From: Corynebacterium pacaense
Lineage (GTDB): Bacteria > Actinomycetota > Actinomycetes > Mycobacteriales > Mycobacteriaceae
Assembly (NCBI RefSeq): GCF_900169525.1
Contig: NZ_LT821239.1
Location: 186,001 to 250,000, forward strand
Reading direction: 5' to 3'
Length of the DNA stretch: 64,000 nucleotides
The notes under the pieces are model-generated. The model did not search any database. It saw only the letters and a list, made by a program, of their open reading frames with translations, and was not told the origin of the DNA. This document shows positions 9,152 to 18,214 of the stretch, in pieces. Both the position numbers and the translations under genes were made by a program. Each line of letters opens with the position of its first letter. The stretch's first letter is position 1.

Positions 9152-10639
9152 CTACCGCTTGCGGTAGAGCATCCTGCGCTGGTACTTCGGCTCCGAGGTC
9201 ACCAGCACACCGAGATTGCGGAAGATGCCCTCATCGACGGAACCGAGGATGGTGGTGGTGTGGACATCGCAGCCCCGGAGATTCCTGAGCTCCCGCAGTG
9301 CCAGCCTGGCGTTGTCGGAGGTGGCCGCGGAGACGGACAACGCGATGAGAACCTCGTCGGTGTGCAGCCGCGGGTTGCGGGAGCCCAGGTGTTGCGTCTT
9401 CAGCGTTTGAATCGGCTCGATCGACTCGGGGGAGAGCAGGTCCACCGTGGGATCGATCCCGGCGAGCTCCTTGAGTGCGTTGAGCAGCATCGCCGCTGAG
9501 CAGCCGAGCAGCGCCGAGGTCTTGCCGGTGACGACGCGGCCGTCGTGAAGCTCGATCGCCGAGGCCGGTGCCTGGGTCCGCTCCTCGACGGCGAGCGCGC
9601 TCCCGACCACGACGCGGTCCTCGACCGAACAGCCCGCCTTGCTCATCACGAGGGCGATCCTGGAGGAGACCGTGTCATCGAGGTCATCGCGGCGTTCATC
9701 GACAAGTGCCTTGAGGTAGCGGCGCACGATCTCCTGACGCGCGGCCTCGCGGCAGACCTGATCATCGGAGATCGCATAACCGACCATGTTCACGCCCATG
9801 TCCGTGGGCGACTGGTAGGGGCATTCACCCGCGAGCATCTGCAGCATCGTTCTCAGCAGCGGAAAGACCTCGACATCGCGGTTGTAGCTGGTGGCCCTTT
9901 CCTCGTAGGCGCTCAGATGGTAGGGGTCTATGACATTGATATCGTCCAGATCGGCGGTCGCCGCCTCGTAGGCGAGGTTCACCGGGTGCTCCAGCGGGAG
10001 ATTCCAGATGGGGAAGGTTTCAAATTTCGCATACCCCGAGGTGACACCGCGTTGGTAGTCGCCGTAGATCTGGCTGAGGCAGGTGGCCAGTTTGCCCGAG
10101 CCAGGGCCCGGCGCGGTGACCACGATGAGATTCCGGGTGGTCGCCACATGGTCGTTGAGTCCAAAACCCTCCTCGCTGACGATCCGTCGGGCGTTGGTGG
10201 GGTAGCCGGGAATCACCCGGTGGCGGGCGACGCTGATGCCGAGGCGTTCAAGACGCTGCATGAAGGCGAGCGCCTGAGTGTTGGTGTCCTCGAGCTGGGT
10301 GAGCACGACGTGCTCGGTGAGGAATCCCGCCTCACGGAAGACATCGATCAGGCGCAGGACATCATCCTCATAGGAGATATCGAGGTCCGCCCTGGTCTTG
10401 TTGCGCTGCAGATCCTTGGCGTTGATGGTGACCAGGATCTCCAGCTCATCCCGGAGCTCCTCAAGCATGGCGATCTTGTTGTCCGGGGTGAATCCGGGCA
10501 GCACGCGGGAGGCGTGCATGTCATCGAAGAGTTTGCCACCCATCTCCAGGTAGAGTTTGCCACCGATCTGCGCGCGGCGTTCGTTGATGTGCTGCGATTG
10601 CATTCTGATGTAGAGGTCGCGGTCGAATCCAGTGCGCAT
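9152..10639 (-). CDS. DUF1846 (UPF0371) protein
   Basis: A 495-residue cytoplasmic protein of the DUF1846 family, function unknown. It starts [21 protein letters not shown], close to the family consensus, and carries the [16 protein letters not shown]-loop-like segment about one third in, which suggests nucleotide binding. The frame is open for 30 codons further upstream, but GGGAG lies eight bases before ATG 10639 and the family length fits this start. Its promoter region is shared with the divergent nei gene. Confidence 0.85.
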   Translation of the reverse strand: MRTGFDRDLYIRMQSQHINERRAQIGGKLYLEMGGKLFDDMHASRVLPGFTPDNKIAMLEELRDELEILVTINAKDLQRNKTRADLDISYEDDVLRLIDVFREAGFLTEHVVLTQLEDTNTQALAFMQRLERLGISVARHRVIPGYPTNARRIVSEEGFGLNDHVATTRNLIVVTAPGPGSGKLATCLSQIYGDYQRGVTSGYAKFETFPIWNLPLEHPVNLAYEAATADLDDINVIDPYHLSAYEERATSYNRDVEVFPLLRTMLQMLAGECPYQSPTDMGVNMVGYAISDDQVCREAARQEIVRRYLKALVDERRDDLDDTVSSRIALVMSKAGCSVEDRVVVGSALAVEERTQAPASAIELHDGRVVTGKTSALLGCSAAMLLNALKELAGIDPTVDLLSPESIEPIQTLKTQHLGSRNPRLHTDEVLIALSVSAATSDNARLALRELRNLRGCDVHTTTILGSVDEGIFRNLGVLVTSEPKYQRRMLYRKR

Positions 10640-10816
10640 GGGGTCAACTCCCGGCGTGAGCGTGGGCGGGTTTTTCACCGCCCTGACTCTACCCGAGGCG
10701 CGGGCTCCTGCTCCCCGTCGGCCGGTCAACGACGGCGTGGCCGTGTGCCACCGCTGCGTGGTGCGTCGATAAGCTTCCTGTTAGTACCCCCGAACCAACA
10801 GAAGGGCCCGCCGATC

Positions 10817-11626
10817 GTGCCCGAAGGTCATGTCATCCATCGCCTGGCCCGCGAGTTCAACTCCCGCCTGCGGGGAAGCGAACTGACGGTGACGTCACCG
10901 CAGGGCAGGTTCGCCCCGGAGGCCGCGGAGATCACCTCCCACCCCCTCAGGCTCGCAGAAGCCCATGGAAAGCACCTCTTCATCGACGTCGATGCGCCCA
11001 CACCCCGCCACATCATCCACATTCACCTCGGGCTGATCGGTACGCTGCGCTTCGAGGGGGAGTCTGAAACCCGCGGCCAGGTCCGGCTGCACATCTCCGA
11101 TGGTGCCACCGCAGCCAACCTGCGCGGTCCGCAGTGGTGCCGCCTCATCTCGGAGGTGGAACAGGCGGAGGTCATCGCCAGGCTCGGAGCCGATCCCATC
11201 CGCGCGGACGCCGATCCGGGGCCGGTCAGGGTGAGGGTGCAGCGTTCGGGTCGGAGCATAGCCTCGCTGCTGATGGACCAGAGCCTCTTCGCGGGAGTGG
11301 GAAACATCTACCGTGCCGAGACCCTCTTCCGCCTCGGGATCTCGCCCTTTCTCCCCGGGCGGGGGCTGCGCACCGCGGAGTTCACCTCGATCTGGAACGA
11401 TCTCGCCGAACTTATGCGGGCGGGTGTCGAGGCAGGTCGCATCGACACCGTCCGCCCCGAGCACACCCCAGGGGCAATGGGACGCGCACCACGCAGGGAT
11501 GACCACGGCGGCGAGGTGTACGCCTATCGACGCCAGGGACTGCCGTGCCTGATCTGCGGCACGGAGATTCAGCAGCGGGCGATGGAGGGCCGCAATCTCT
11601 TCTGGTGTCCCACCTGCCAGGGGTAG
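10817..11626 (+). CDS. nei: Fpg/Nei-family DNA glycosylase (endonuclease VIII, Nei1 type)
   Basis: A 269-residue base-excision repair enzyme that removes oxidised bases and cleaves the AP site. The start GTG-CCC-GAA puts Pro2 and Glu3 at the N-terminus, where Pro is the Schiff-base nucleophile after Met removal. Lys52 (GKHLF) is the conserved beta-turn lysine. The H2TH region (MDQSLFAGVGNIYRAETLFRLGISP) and a C-terminal zinc finger (CLIC...CPTC) follow. It resembles mycobacterial Nei1 more than MutM. The frame extends upstream as an antisense shadow of the DUF1846 gene, so the GTG start is required by the family N-terminus. Confidence 0.92.
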   Translation: MPEGHVIHRLAREFNSRLRGSELTVTSPQGRFAPEAAEITSHPLRLAEAHGKHLFIDVDAPTPRHIIHIHLGLIGTLRFEGESETRGQVRLHISDGATAANLRGPQWCRLISEVEQAEVIARLGADPIRADADPGPVRVRVQRSGRSIASLLMDQSLFAGVGNIYRAETLFRLGISPFLPGRGLRTAEFTSIWNDLAELMRAGVEAGRIDTVRPEHTPGAMGRAPRRDDHGGEVYAYRRQGLPCLICGTEIQQRAMEGRNLFWCPTCQG

Positions 11627-11674
11627 GGGAGCCCGACGACAGCACGGTGTGCAGGTCTACCAAGCCGCCAATTA

Positions 11675-11719
11675 TTGCGCATGAACTAGGAAGTTCATTA
11701 GTATGAACTTCCTAGTTCA
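11675..11719 (+). promoter_or_regulatory. metal-transporter promoter with double palindromic operator
   Basis: TTGCGC (11675-11680) and TAGTAT (11699-11704), 18 bases apart, form a good promoter. Two 16-base palindromes cover it: TGAACTAGGAAGTTCA (11682-11697) exactly in the spacer and TGAACTTCCTAGTTCA (11704-11719) over the predicted start point. Together they make a perfect 17-base-arm inverted repeat with the four-base centre TAGT, centres 22 bp (two helical turns) apart. This looks like cooperative repressor binding. An MntR (DtxR-family) regulator is my best guess, from the operon it controls. Confidence 0.7.
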
Positions 11720-11722
11720 GTC

Positions 11723-11776
11723 GTCCCCCCAGTCTCCTGTGCGCAGGATATCTGGGGGACGGGGGCGGAACGCCCC
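11723..11776 (+). promoter_or_regulatory. structured 5' leader of the metal ABC operon
   Basis: Just after the predicted transcription start, the leader can fold into a long imperfect hairpin (11723-11760: CCCCCAG pairs with CTGGGGG around an inner CCTG-TGCG-CAGG stem) and then a second one (GGGGCG-GAA-CGCCCC, 11762-11776). Neither has a following T tract, so they are not obvious terminators. They may stabilise the message or act as a regulatory leader. Confidence 0.4.
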
Positions 11777-11800
11777 TGACCCAGAAAGGAACCCCCATCC

Positions 11801-12742
11801 ATGCGCCCATCAGCTCCTCTCTTGCGCTCCGTCGCCGCACTGGCAGTCGCCCTCGCCGTCCCTCCGCTGTCTGCGTGTGCCGACGGATCCACCCCCTCCG
11901 GCGATTCACCCCTGGTGCTGACAACCTTCACGGTCCTCGAGGACATGGCGGAAAACGTCGCCGGTGACCATCTCCGAGTCGAATCCATCACCAAACCGGG
12001 GGCGGAGATCCACAACTACGAGCCCACTCCGAGTGATCTGACAGAGGCCGCGAAGGCGGATCTGATTCTCAACAACGGACTCGGTCTGGAACGCTGGTTT
12101 GAGAAGTTCACCTCCGATTCCGATGCCACACGCGTTGATCTCTCCGAGGGCGTGGAAGTCATCGATATCCGCGGGGGCGACTACAACGGCACACCGAACC
12201 CCCACGCCTGGATGTCCCCGCGCAACGGCCAGATCTACGTGGACAATATGGTCCAGGCCTTCAGCGAGCTGGATCCGGCCAATTCCTCCGACTATGAGAA
12301 CAACGGTAAGGAATACAAGAAGAAGCTCGCGGACGTCGGATCCACCCTGGACACGGAGCTCTCGGTGCTGCCCCGGGACCAGCGCACGCTGGTCACCTGT
12401 GAGGGTGCCTTCTCCTACCTGGCCCGCGACGCCAGCCTGAATGAGCTCTATCTCTGGCCCGTCAATGCCGAGAGTGAGGGCACTCCCCAGCAGATCGCCA
12501 CGCTGGAGGATGAGGTACGCGCAAGCGGCGTGCCCATGGTCTTCTGCGAATCAACCGTGAACACCAACGCCATGCAGCAGGTCGCCGAAGCGACGGGAGC
12601 CAACTTCCGCACCAATGATGAGGGCATGCTCTATGTCGATTCCCTCTCCGCTTCCGATGGTCCCGTCCCCACCTACCTTGATCTGCTCAGGCACGATGCG
12701 GACACCATCATCGCCGGGCTCACCGCCTCGAAGCGGGACTGA
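11801..12742 (+). CDS. metal ABC transporter substrate-binding lipoprotein (ZnuA/PsaA family, probably Mn)
   Basis: A 313-residue lipoprotein. The signal sequence ends in the lipobox LSAC (Cys about residue 26). The cluster A-I fold shows the four metal-ligand motifs: His in EIHNYEP, His in PHAWMSP, Glu in CESTVN and Asp in YVDSLS. A His/His/Glu/Asp set without a long His-rich loop favours manganese (or iron) over zinc. It heads a three-gene importer with the ATPase six bases later and the permease overlapping that. A ribosome site AAAGGA precedes the ATG. Confidence 0.9.
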   Translation: MRPSAPLLRSVAALAVALAVPPLSACADGSTPSGDSPLVLTTFTVLEDMAENVAGDHLRVESITKPGAEIHNYEPTPSDLTEAAKADLILNNGLGLERWFEKFTSDSDATRVDLSEGVEVIDIRGGDYNGTPNPHAWMSPRNGQIYVDNMVQAFSELDPANSSDYENNGKEYKKKLADVGSTLDTELSVLPRDQRTLVTCEGAFSYLARDASLNELYLWPVNAESEGTPQQIATLEDEVRASGVPMVFCESTVNTNAMQQVAEATGANFRTNDEGMLYVDSLSASDGPVPTYLDLLRHDADTIIAGLTASKRD

Positions 12743-12748
12743 ACCACG

Positions 12749-13525
12749 ATGAAAAGGTCAACAGCACTCTCCGCGATCCCGGGAGCACCCGGAATTCACA
12801 TCGCGGACCTGAGCGTGTCATATGGAAACGTCCGGGCGCTGCACGACGTGAACCTGGACATCGAGACGGGACATATCTGCGGCCTGGTGGGCATGAACGG
12901 TGCGGGAAAGTCCACGCTGTTCAAGTCCCTGATGGGGGTGACCACACATGAGCGGGGCGAGATGGCGTTCCTCGGCCACAGTGCGGCACTCGCGCGCAAC
13001 GCCGGACTCATCGGCTACGTCCCCCAGCACGATGACATCGACACCTCCTTCCCGCTGAACGTCACCGATGTCGTGATGATGGGGCGCTATGGATTCCAGG
13101 GCTGGCTGCGCCACCCCAGTCGCGCCGATCGAACAGCGGTGAAGGAAGCGATCGAGAAAGTGGAACTGACACCCTTAGTCAAACGGCAGATAGGAGAGCT
13201 CTCGGGCGGCCAGCGCAAACGTGTCTTCGTTGCCCGCGCACTGGCGCAACACGCCCGTGTGCTGCTTCTCGACGAACCCTTCGCAGGCGTCGACAAGCGC
13301 AGTGAGGCCATGATCACCTCCCTGCTGCACGACCTCGTCGCCGACGGTGCCACGGTCCTCGTGGCCACACACGACCTTCACGCACTGCCGAAGCTTTGCC
13401 GGGAGTCGGTGCTGATCAACAGGACCCTGATCCTGCACGACTCCACAACCGAGGTACTCAGGCCCGAAAACCTTGCGAGGGCCTTCGACCTCAGTACCGA
13501 CCACGCCTCGGAGGTAGTCTCATGA
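12749..13525 (+). CDS. metal ABC transporter ATP-binding protein
   Basis: A 258-residue ABC ATPase of the Mn/Zn family. Walker A is GMNGAGKST (about residue 48), the signature is LSGGQRKR, Walker B is [12 protein letters not shown] and the switch histidine is in VATHDLHAL. The stop overlaps the permease start (ATGATG), so they are translationally coupled. The segment encoding GVDK contains one exact copy of the dispersed 12-mer, in reverse orientation (13287-13298). Confidence 0.92.
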   Translation: MKRSTALSAIPGAPGIHIADLSVSYGNVRALHDVNLDIETGHICGLVGMNGAGKSTLFKSLMGVTTHERGEMAFLGHSAALARNAGLIGYVPQHDDIDTSFPLNVTDVVMMGRYGFQGWLRHPSRADRTAVKEAIEKVELTPLVKRQIGELSGGQRKRVFVARALAQHARVLLLDEPFAGVDKRSEAMITSLLHDLVADGATVLVATHDLHALPKLCRESVLINRTLILHDSTTEVLRPENLARAFDLSTDHASEVVS

Positions 13526-14400
13526 TGGGTCTGCTCGGGCTTATCACCGAACCCTGGCAGTACGCGTTCATGCAGCGTGCCCTGATCATCGGGCTCACGA
13601 CCGCCGTCGTCTGCGGGGTGATCAGTTGCTGGCTGGTGCTCATCGGCTGGTCCCTGCTCGGCGATGCGATCTCGCATGCCGTACTGCCCGGCGTCGTCCT
13701 GTCCTATATTCTCGGCGTCCCCTTCACCGTCGGCGCGCTCTTCTTCGCCGCAATCGCGGTGGCGCTGATCGGTGGAATGCGTTCTGAACGGCTGATCAAG
13801 GAGGATGCCGCGATCGGCATCGTGTTCACCACACTCTTCGCCTTCGGTACGGTACTGATCTCGGTCACTCCGAGCCAGACGGATCTCAACCACATCCTCT
13901 TCGGTAATCTCCTCGGAGTCACTCGCGGAGATCTCTGGCAGGTGGTGGTGCTGGGAGCCACGGCGCTTATGGTCATTGTGCTCAAGCGGCGGGATCTCAC
14001 CCTATTCGCCTTCGACCCCGTCCACGCGCGCTCCATCGGCATCTCCCCGCGCACCCTGAGCGCACTGTTACTGGGCGCCCTCGCAATCACCGTTGTTATC
14101 TCCTTCCAGGCGGTCGGCGTGATCCTGGTGGTCGCGATGCTGATCACCCCCGGGGCGACAGCCCGCCTGCTCACCAACAGAATCTGGACGATGCTCTGGC
14201 TATCCCCCTTGATCTCCTCCCTGTGTGTGATCACCGGAATCGTGCTCGCCTACGTCTTCGACACCTCCTCGGGTGGAATGGTCGGCGTGGTCCTGGGCAT
14301 GGTCTTCGCCGTTGTCTACCTTTTCGGACCACACAGTGTGTTCGTGGGAAAATGGAGACGGCACCGCGGAGACATACCCGGGGCCGCGCACCCCGTGTAA
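13522..14400 (+). CDS. metal ABC transporter permease
   Basis: A 292-residue ABC-3 family permease with eight to nine hydrophobic segments and the conserved GWSLLGDAISHAVLPGVVLSY motif that follows the second segment. It completes the importer with the two upstream genes. The frame is open upstream, but ATG 13522 is supported by GGAGG seven bases before it and by overlap with the ATPase stop. The tail after the last membrane segment is basic and short. Confidence 0.9.
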   Translation: MMGLLGLITEPWQYAFMQRALIIGLTTAVVCGVISCWLVLIGWSLLGDAISHAVLPGVVLSYILGVPFTVGALFFAAIAVALIGGMRSERLIKEDAAIGIVFTTLFAFGTVLISVTPSQTDLNHILFGNLLGVTRGDLWQVVVLGATALMVIVLKRRDLTLFAFDPVHARSIGISPRTLSALLLGALAITVVISFQAVGVILVVAMLITPGATARLLTNRIWTMLWLSPLISSLCVITGIVLAYVFDTSSGGMVGVVLGMVFAVVYLFGPHSVFVGKWRRHRGDIPGAAHPV

Positions 14401-14454
14401 TCCGCAACGCCGGTGACGGCGGCCGGGGACTTGAGCGTCGGGGCGTCGAGAAGC

Positions 14455-15762
14455 TCAGTCCCCGAAGACCTGGTGACCCAGGTACTGACCGTCGGAGATT
14501 CCGGGAGGCACGAGGAACACCGCCGAGCCGGTGGTCTTGAGGTACTCGATGAACATGTCATCGCGCGCCATGTTCTTGTGCACCCTGGCGAAACGTCCCG
14601 GTTCCCTGACGAAGGCGATGAAGAACAGTCCGGCGTCGAGCCGCCCCTGGGCATCGTTGCCGTCGACGAAGTTGTAACCCCGCCGGAGCATGGCGATACC
14701 GTCGTTGAAGTCGGGGTGGACGCGGGCCAGATGTGACCTCTTATCAATGAGCAGGGCACCCTTCTCATCCTTCGCCGTGAAATCCGGGGCGGTGAACTCC
14801 TCACCACCGGACAGCGGCGCGCCCTCGTCCTTGTTCCGGCCGGTCACCCGTTCCTGCTCGCCGAGTTGCACCCCGTCCCAGACCTCGATGCCCATGCTGA
14901 TGCGGCGGGCGATCAGATAGGTCCCGCCCGCCAGGGCGGGCGCCGAGGAGGACGGCGGAATCCACACGTGCTCCTCCAACTCCTCGGGTTGCTCGGCCTT
15001 GAGGTTGTTGGTGCCGTCCTTCTGGCCGAAGAGGTTGCGCGGGGTCTGCTGCTCCACCGAGGTCGAGGAGCTGCGACCGAATCCCAGCTGCGCCCACTTC
15101 AGTGTCGCTCTTCCCATGGCGATGCGGGTCAGGTTGCGGATTGCGTGCACAGCCACCTGCGGATCATGCGCACAGGCCTGGACACACAGATCACCGCCGG
15201 AGCGTGCGGGGTCCATGAAGTCGTTGACCATTTTGGGCAGGGACGTGAACTCCTCCGGCATGGCGTGCGCGATGCCGAAGCGATCCCGGTCCCGCTCGTC
15301 CCTGAACAGGCTGGGCCCCATCCCGAAGGTGAGCGTGAGTCCGGCGGCACCGAAACCCCGCGCCTCCCCGGTGTCCTCGGGCGGAAGATAGGTACCACCG
15401 CCGAAGGCGCCTGCGACGGTCACATCCAGGCCCATGCTCATCCGGTTTGCGGCGTAGGTCCAGTCACGGAGAAGTTCAATCAGCTGATCGCGCCCCGTCT
15501 CCTCATTGACGGTGAAGGAGGCGAAATGCATCTGGTTCTGCTGGGGCGTGATGATTCCCGCCTGGTGCTCACCGAAGAAATCAAAGATCTCATCCTCGGA
15601 TCCGCCGTCCCGCTGTGCACCGGCATCCCGTGCACCGGCATCCTGTGCCCCACGCGCCAGGTATCCCGCCGCGACACCCCCGCCACCGAGCCCGACCAGG
15701 CCCAGGAAACCTCGTCTGGACAGGCCGGGGTGCTCGCCGGTCGGTTCCGCTGACCCGGTCAT
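14455..15762 (-). CDS. efeB: Dyp-type heme peroxidase / deferrochelatase EfeB
   Basis: A 435-residue secreted heme protein of the iron importer EfeUOB, proposed to oxidise ferrous iron or recover iron from heme. A Tat signal (SRRGFLGLVG, residues 15-24) leads to a short linker built from a repeated DAGARDAGA sequence. The Dyp fold carries the GQKDGTNN (GxxDG) distal motif. Its ATG overlaps the efeO stop (ATGA). It is the last gene of the operon and faces the metal-ABC permease. Confidence 0.94.
   Translation of the reverse strand: MTGSAEPTGEHPGLSRRGFLGLVGLGGGGVAAGYLARGAQDAGARDAGAQRDGGSEDEIFDFFGEHQAGIITPQQNQMHFASFTVNEETGRDQLIELLRDWTYAANRMSMGLDVTVAGAFGGGTYLPPEDTGEARGFGAAGLTLTFGMGPSLFRDERDRDRFGIAHAMPEEFTSLPKMVNDFMDPARSGGDLCVQACAHDPQVAVHAIRNLTRIAMGRATLKWAQLGFGRSSSTSVEQQTPRNLFGQKDGTNNLKAEQPEELEEHVWIPPSSSAPALAGGTYLIARRISMGIEVWDGVQLGEQERVTGRNKDEGAPLSGGEEFTAPDFTAKDEKGALLIDKRSHLARVHPDFNDGIAMLRRGYNFVDGNDAQGRLDAGLFFIAFVREPGRFARVHKNMARDDMFIEYLKTTGSAVFLVPPGISDGQYLGHQVFGD
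15614..15643. repeat. 15-bp tandem repeat in efeB signal-peptide linker
   Basis: Two consecutive 15-base units, TGTGCACCGGCATCC and CGTGCACCGGCATCC, differ by one base and encode the repeated Asp-Ala-Gly-Ala linker behind the Tat signal. A third partial unit follows. Such units can change copy number by slippage without shifting the frame. Confidence 0.7.
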
Positions 15763-17036
15763 TGCTCGGCGATGTCGATCCCGAGGACCGCATTGGTCAG
15801 CTTGGACAGCGGCTCGCGCAGCGCATCGATCTGAGCGACGAGCTCCCGGCGCTGGTCCTCACTGACCTCGTTGTACAGGACAAAGCCCTCGTCCAGATTT
15901 CCGTATTTGTTGAGCAGGATCTGGGTGTCATCGAACTGCTTCCGGATCTCCTTGACCAGCGCCCTGCCCTCATCGCTCTTCGCCTCCGCGATGGGTGCCA
16001 CCAGATCGAAGGCGATCCGGCTGCCCTCCAGATTGGCCTGGAAATCCCAGAGATCATAGTGGCTCCACCAGTTCTCCTCACCGGTGACCTTGGTGATAGC
16101 GATCTCCTCCAGCAGCGCGGAGGCACCGTTGGCCACGGTGGCGATGTCCATCTGCGAGGTCTCCACGAAATCATCAGCGTGAACGGCGTCGTAGAGCTTG
16201 CCCACATCTGCGATGAGTGCCGTGCCCACCACCCTGCGCTGTGCGTCATCCGAGGGTGCCCAGCCCTCCCACGCGGAGGTCCCGTCTGGCTGCAGCTGGT
16301 CCCTGGCCGGCACCCACAGGTCCTTCTCGATCCGGTGGAAACCCAACCACTCGGTGAAGGTTGGATCATCCTCCTTCAGCAGATCCGCCTCGGCGAGATA
16401 GTCCACCTCGCGGTAGTCGATGCGGGGATCGAGGATCCCCAGCGCCTCGGCGACCGGTTCGATGCGTTCATAGTGGACACGCACCCTGGGGTAGAGGGCA
16501 CGGGCGGTGTCATCATCACCCTCCATATACGCTGTCGCGAACTCCTCCACCTTTGGTTCCAGCTCGGCGACCTCGTTCTTGACGAAGTTGACATAATCGG
16601 CGACAACCTTGGCGAAGAGTTCCTCGTCCGCACCGCTGATCTCAACCGGATCACCGGTGACGGTGAAGGCGGCTTGGCCGACGTTGGCCCCGCGCATTCC
16701 CGGCTTGCAGGCGGTGTAGTACTCCCCGGGCTGCAGCGAGACACTCATTTCCGTGGTCTGACCCGGCGCGATGTTCTCCTTCTCCGAGACGATGCGCAGA
16801 CCGTCCGCACCCAGCAGATAGAACTCGGTGGTGCGACTGCCCTCGTTGCTGATGGAGAAGACCGTGTTCCCGGACTCGGTGGTATCGGCTGACACCACGC
16901 AATCATCATCGGTGGAGGAGACGCTGAGGCTGACGCCATCGGCCTGCACACTGTCAGAGGGTGCGTTCTCCACGCAGGCGCTCAGTGTCAGGGCACCGAG
17001 TACGGGAAGTGCCAGAACTAGACGGGAATATTTCAT
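15759..17036 (-). CDS. efeO: EfeO iron-binding lipoprotein (cupredoxin + M75 domain)
   Basis: A 425-residue lipoprotein. The signal ends in LSAC (Cys about residue 21). An N-terminal cupredoxin-like domain (to about residue 135) is followed by the M75 helical domain with its HxxE metal motif (FHRIEKDLW). EfeO receives iron outside the membrane and delivers it to EfeU. The frame is open further upstream; ATG 17036 is chosen because it begins the signal peptide and overlaps the efeU stop. Both ends overlap neighbours by four bases, giving a coupled efeU-efeO-efeB unit. Confidence 0.94.
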   Translation of the reverse strand: MKYSRLVLALPVLGALTLSACVENAPSDSVQADGVSLSVSSTDDDCVVSADTTESGNTVFSISNEGSRTTEFYLLGADGLRIVSEKENIAPGQTTEMSVSLQPGEYYTACKPGMRGANVGQAAFTVTGDPVEISGADEELFAKVVADYVNFVKNEVAELEPKVEEFATAYMEGDDDTARALYPRVRVHYERIEPVAEALGILDPRIDYREVDYLAEADLLKEDDPTFTEWLGFHRIEKDLWVPARDQLQPDGTSAWEGWAPSDDAQRRVVGTALIADVGKLYDAVHADDFVETSQMDIATVANGASALLEEIAITKVTGEENWWSHYDLWDFQANLEGSRIAFDLVAPIAEAKSDEGRALVKEIRKQFDDTQILLNKYGNLDEGFVLYNEVSEDQRRELVAQIDALREPLSKLTNAVLGIDIAEQ

Positions 17037-17965
17037 GTGACAATCTCCTTGGGGGTTGACGCCTTCCGGACCGCCCGCTGCGCGCGCACCTTCCGGATGA
17101 ACAGGGGGACGACGATAGCCAGATACAGCAGCCAGGCACTGACCTCGAGCCAGGACATCTGCGGGGTCCAGCCGATGGTGCCCTTGGCAAAAGCCGCGAG
17201 GATTCCGTCGGGGGCGACCGATTCGGAGACATCCCACGCCCAGCCGAATGGATATGCGGCCATCCAGAAGGGCGAGGCATCGAATCCGACGAGCACCTCG
17301 CCGGTACGGAAGTTGGTTGGGGTGATCGGCGCACCGGAGAAGGGTCCGGGGAGGACGGCCGCCTCCTGGAGGTCGTGGATTCCATAGGCGAGAATGCCGG
17401 CCGCCATGATGATGAGGAACCCTCCGGTCCAGGTGAAGAATGCCCCGAGGTTGAAGCGGAGCACTCCGCGGTAGAGCAGGATTCCCAGTCCGACGGCGGT
17501 GAGAATTCCCAGCAGTGCACCGATGAATGCCGGCCAGGTGGATGCCCAGCCCCAGATCATGATGGTTGTCTCAAGTCCCTCCCTGGCCACCGAGATGAAG
17601 GCCAGCCAGAAGATGCCCCAGGCCGCACCCCTGACCATGCTGGCGTTGGCGGATGCTTCGAGATCCTTCTTCATGTTCTGACCCGAGGTCATCATCCACA
17701 TGACCATGCCGGTGACCATGGCCACGGCCAGCAGCGAGAGCGATCCTCCGATGATCTCCTGCCCCTTGAAGGACAGTCCATAGCGCCCGAAGGTCAGGAT
17801 GGCACCGAGGACGACCGAGATCGACACGGCGAGTCCGACACCCCACCAGATCTTTGAAACCGCACCCGGTTGCCCGACCTTGCGCACGTGGGCGAGGAGA
17901 ATGCCGATGATCAACGACGCCTCCAGGCCCTCGCGGAGGCCGATCAGAAAGGTCGCAAGCATCAT
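17033..17965 (-). CDS. efeU: EfeU iron permease (FTR1 family)
   Basis: A membrane permease of about 310 residues with seven hydrophobic segments and the two iron-coordinating REGLE motifs of FTR1 proteins (LREGLEAS near residue 11, AREGLETT in the fourth segment). ATG 17965 is preferred: GGAAGG ends about eleven bases before it, whereas the in-frame GTG at 17977 sits directly on that ribosome site. A DtxR-like iron box lies about 80 bases upstream, so repression by iron is expected. Confidence 0.92.
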   Translation of the reverse strand: MMLATFLIGLREGLEASLIIGILLAHVRKVGQPGAVSKIWWGVGLAVSISVVLGAILTFGRYGLSFKGQEIIGGSLSLLAVAMVTGMVMWMMTSGQNMKKDLEASANASMVRGAAWGIFWLAFISVAREGLETTIMIWGWASTWPAFIGALLGILTAVGLGILLYRGVLRFNLGAFFTWTGGFLIIMAAGILAYGIHDLQEAAVLPGPFSGAPITPTNFRTGEVLVGFDASPFWMAAYPFGWAWDVSESVAPDGILAAFAKGTIGWTPQMSWLEVSAWLLYLAIVVPLFIRKVRAQRAVRKASTPKEIVT

Positions 17966-18044
17966 GGCGGGGTTCACCTTCCGGGCAGTTGAGTGGTTTC
18001 TGTAGAGTTACCGCACCGGAATCGGCCTGATAACCAGCTACATG

Positions 18045-18063
18045 ATAGCCCCGCCTAACCTAA
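18045..18063 (-). promoter_or_regulatory. DtxR-like iron box upstream of efeUOB
   Basis: The 19 bases match the DtxR consensus TTAGGTTAGGCTAACCTAA at 13 positions; the half ending CTAACCTAA is perfect and the other half is degenerate. Position upstream of an iron importer agrees with iron-dependent repression by DtxR. DtxR binding itself is inference. Confidence 0.6.
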
Positions 18064-18214
18064 GTTGAGACGTGAATAGAATCACTATGGAAAGCCAACC
18101 CTCACAGCGATTAGGGTGATATAACCTCCGCCACATCATGGCGCGCCCCGATCTCGGGGACCCGGGGGCGTGCCGAGACGGTTGTCATCCGGCGGTCTCA
18201 GCCGCCCGGGGTGC

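Noticed and set aside
9545..10816. Upstream extension of the nei frame to 693 codons
   Set aside because: It runs antisense to the DUF1846 gene; family start P-E-G-H requires GTG 10817.
18146..18159. CCCCG-ATCT-CGGGG hairpin as oxidoreductase terminator
   Set aside because: Five-base stem without a T tract; too weak to call.
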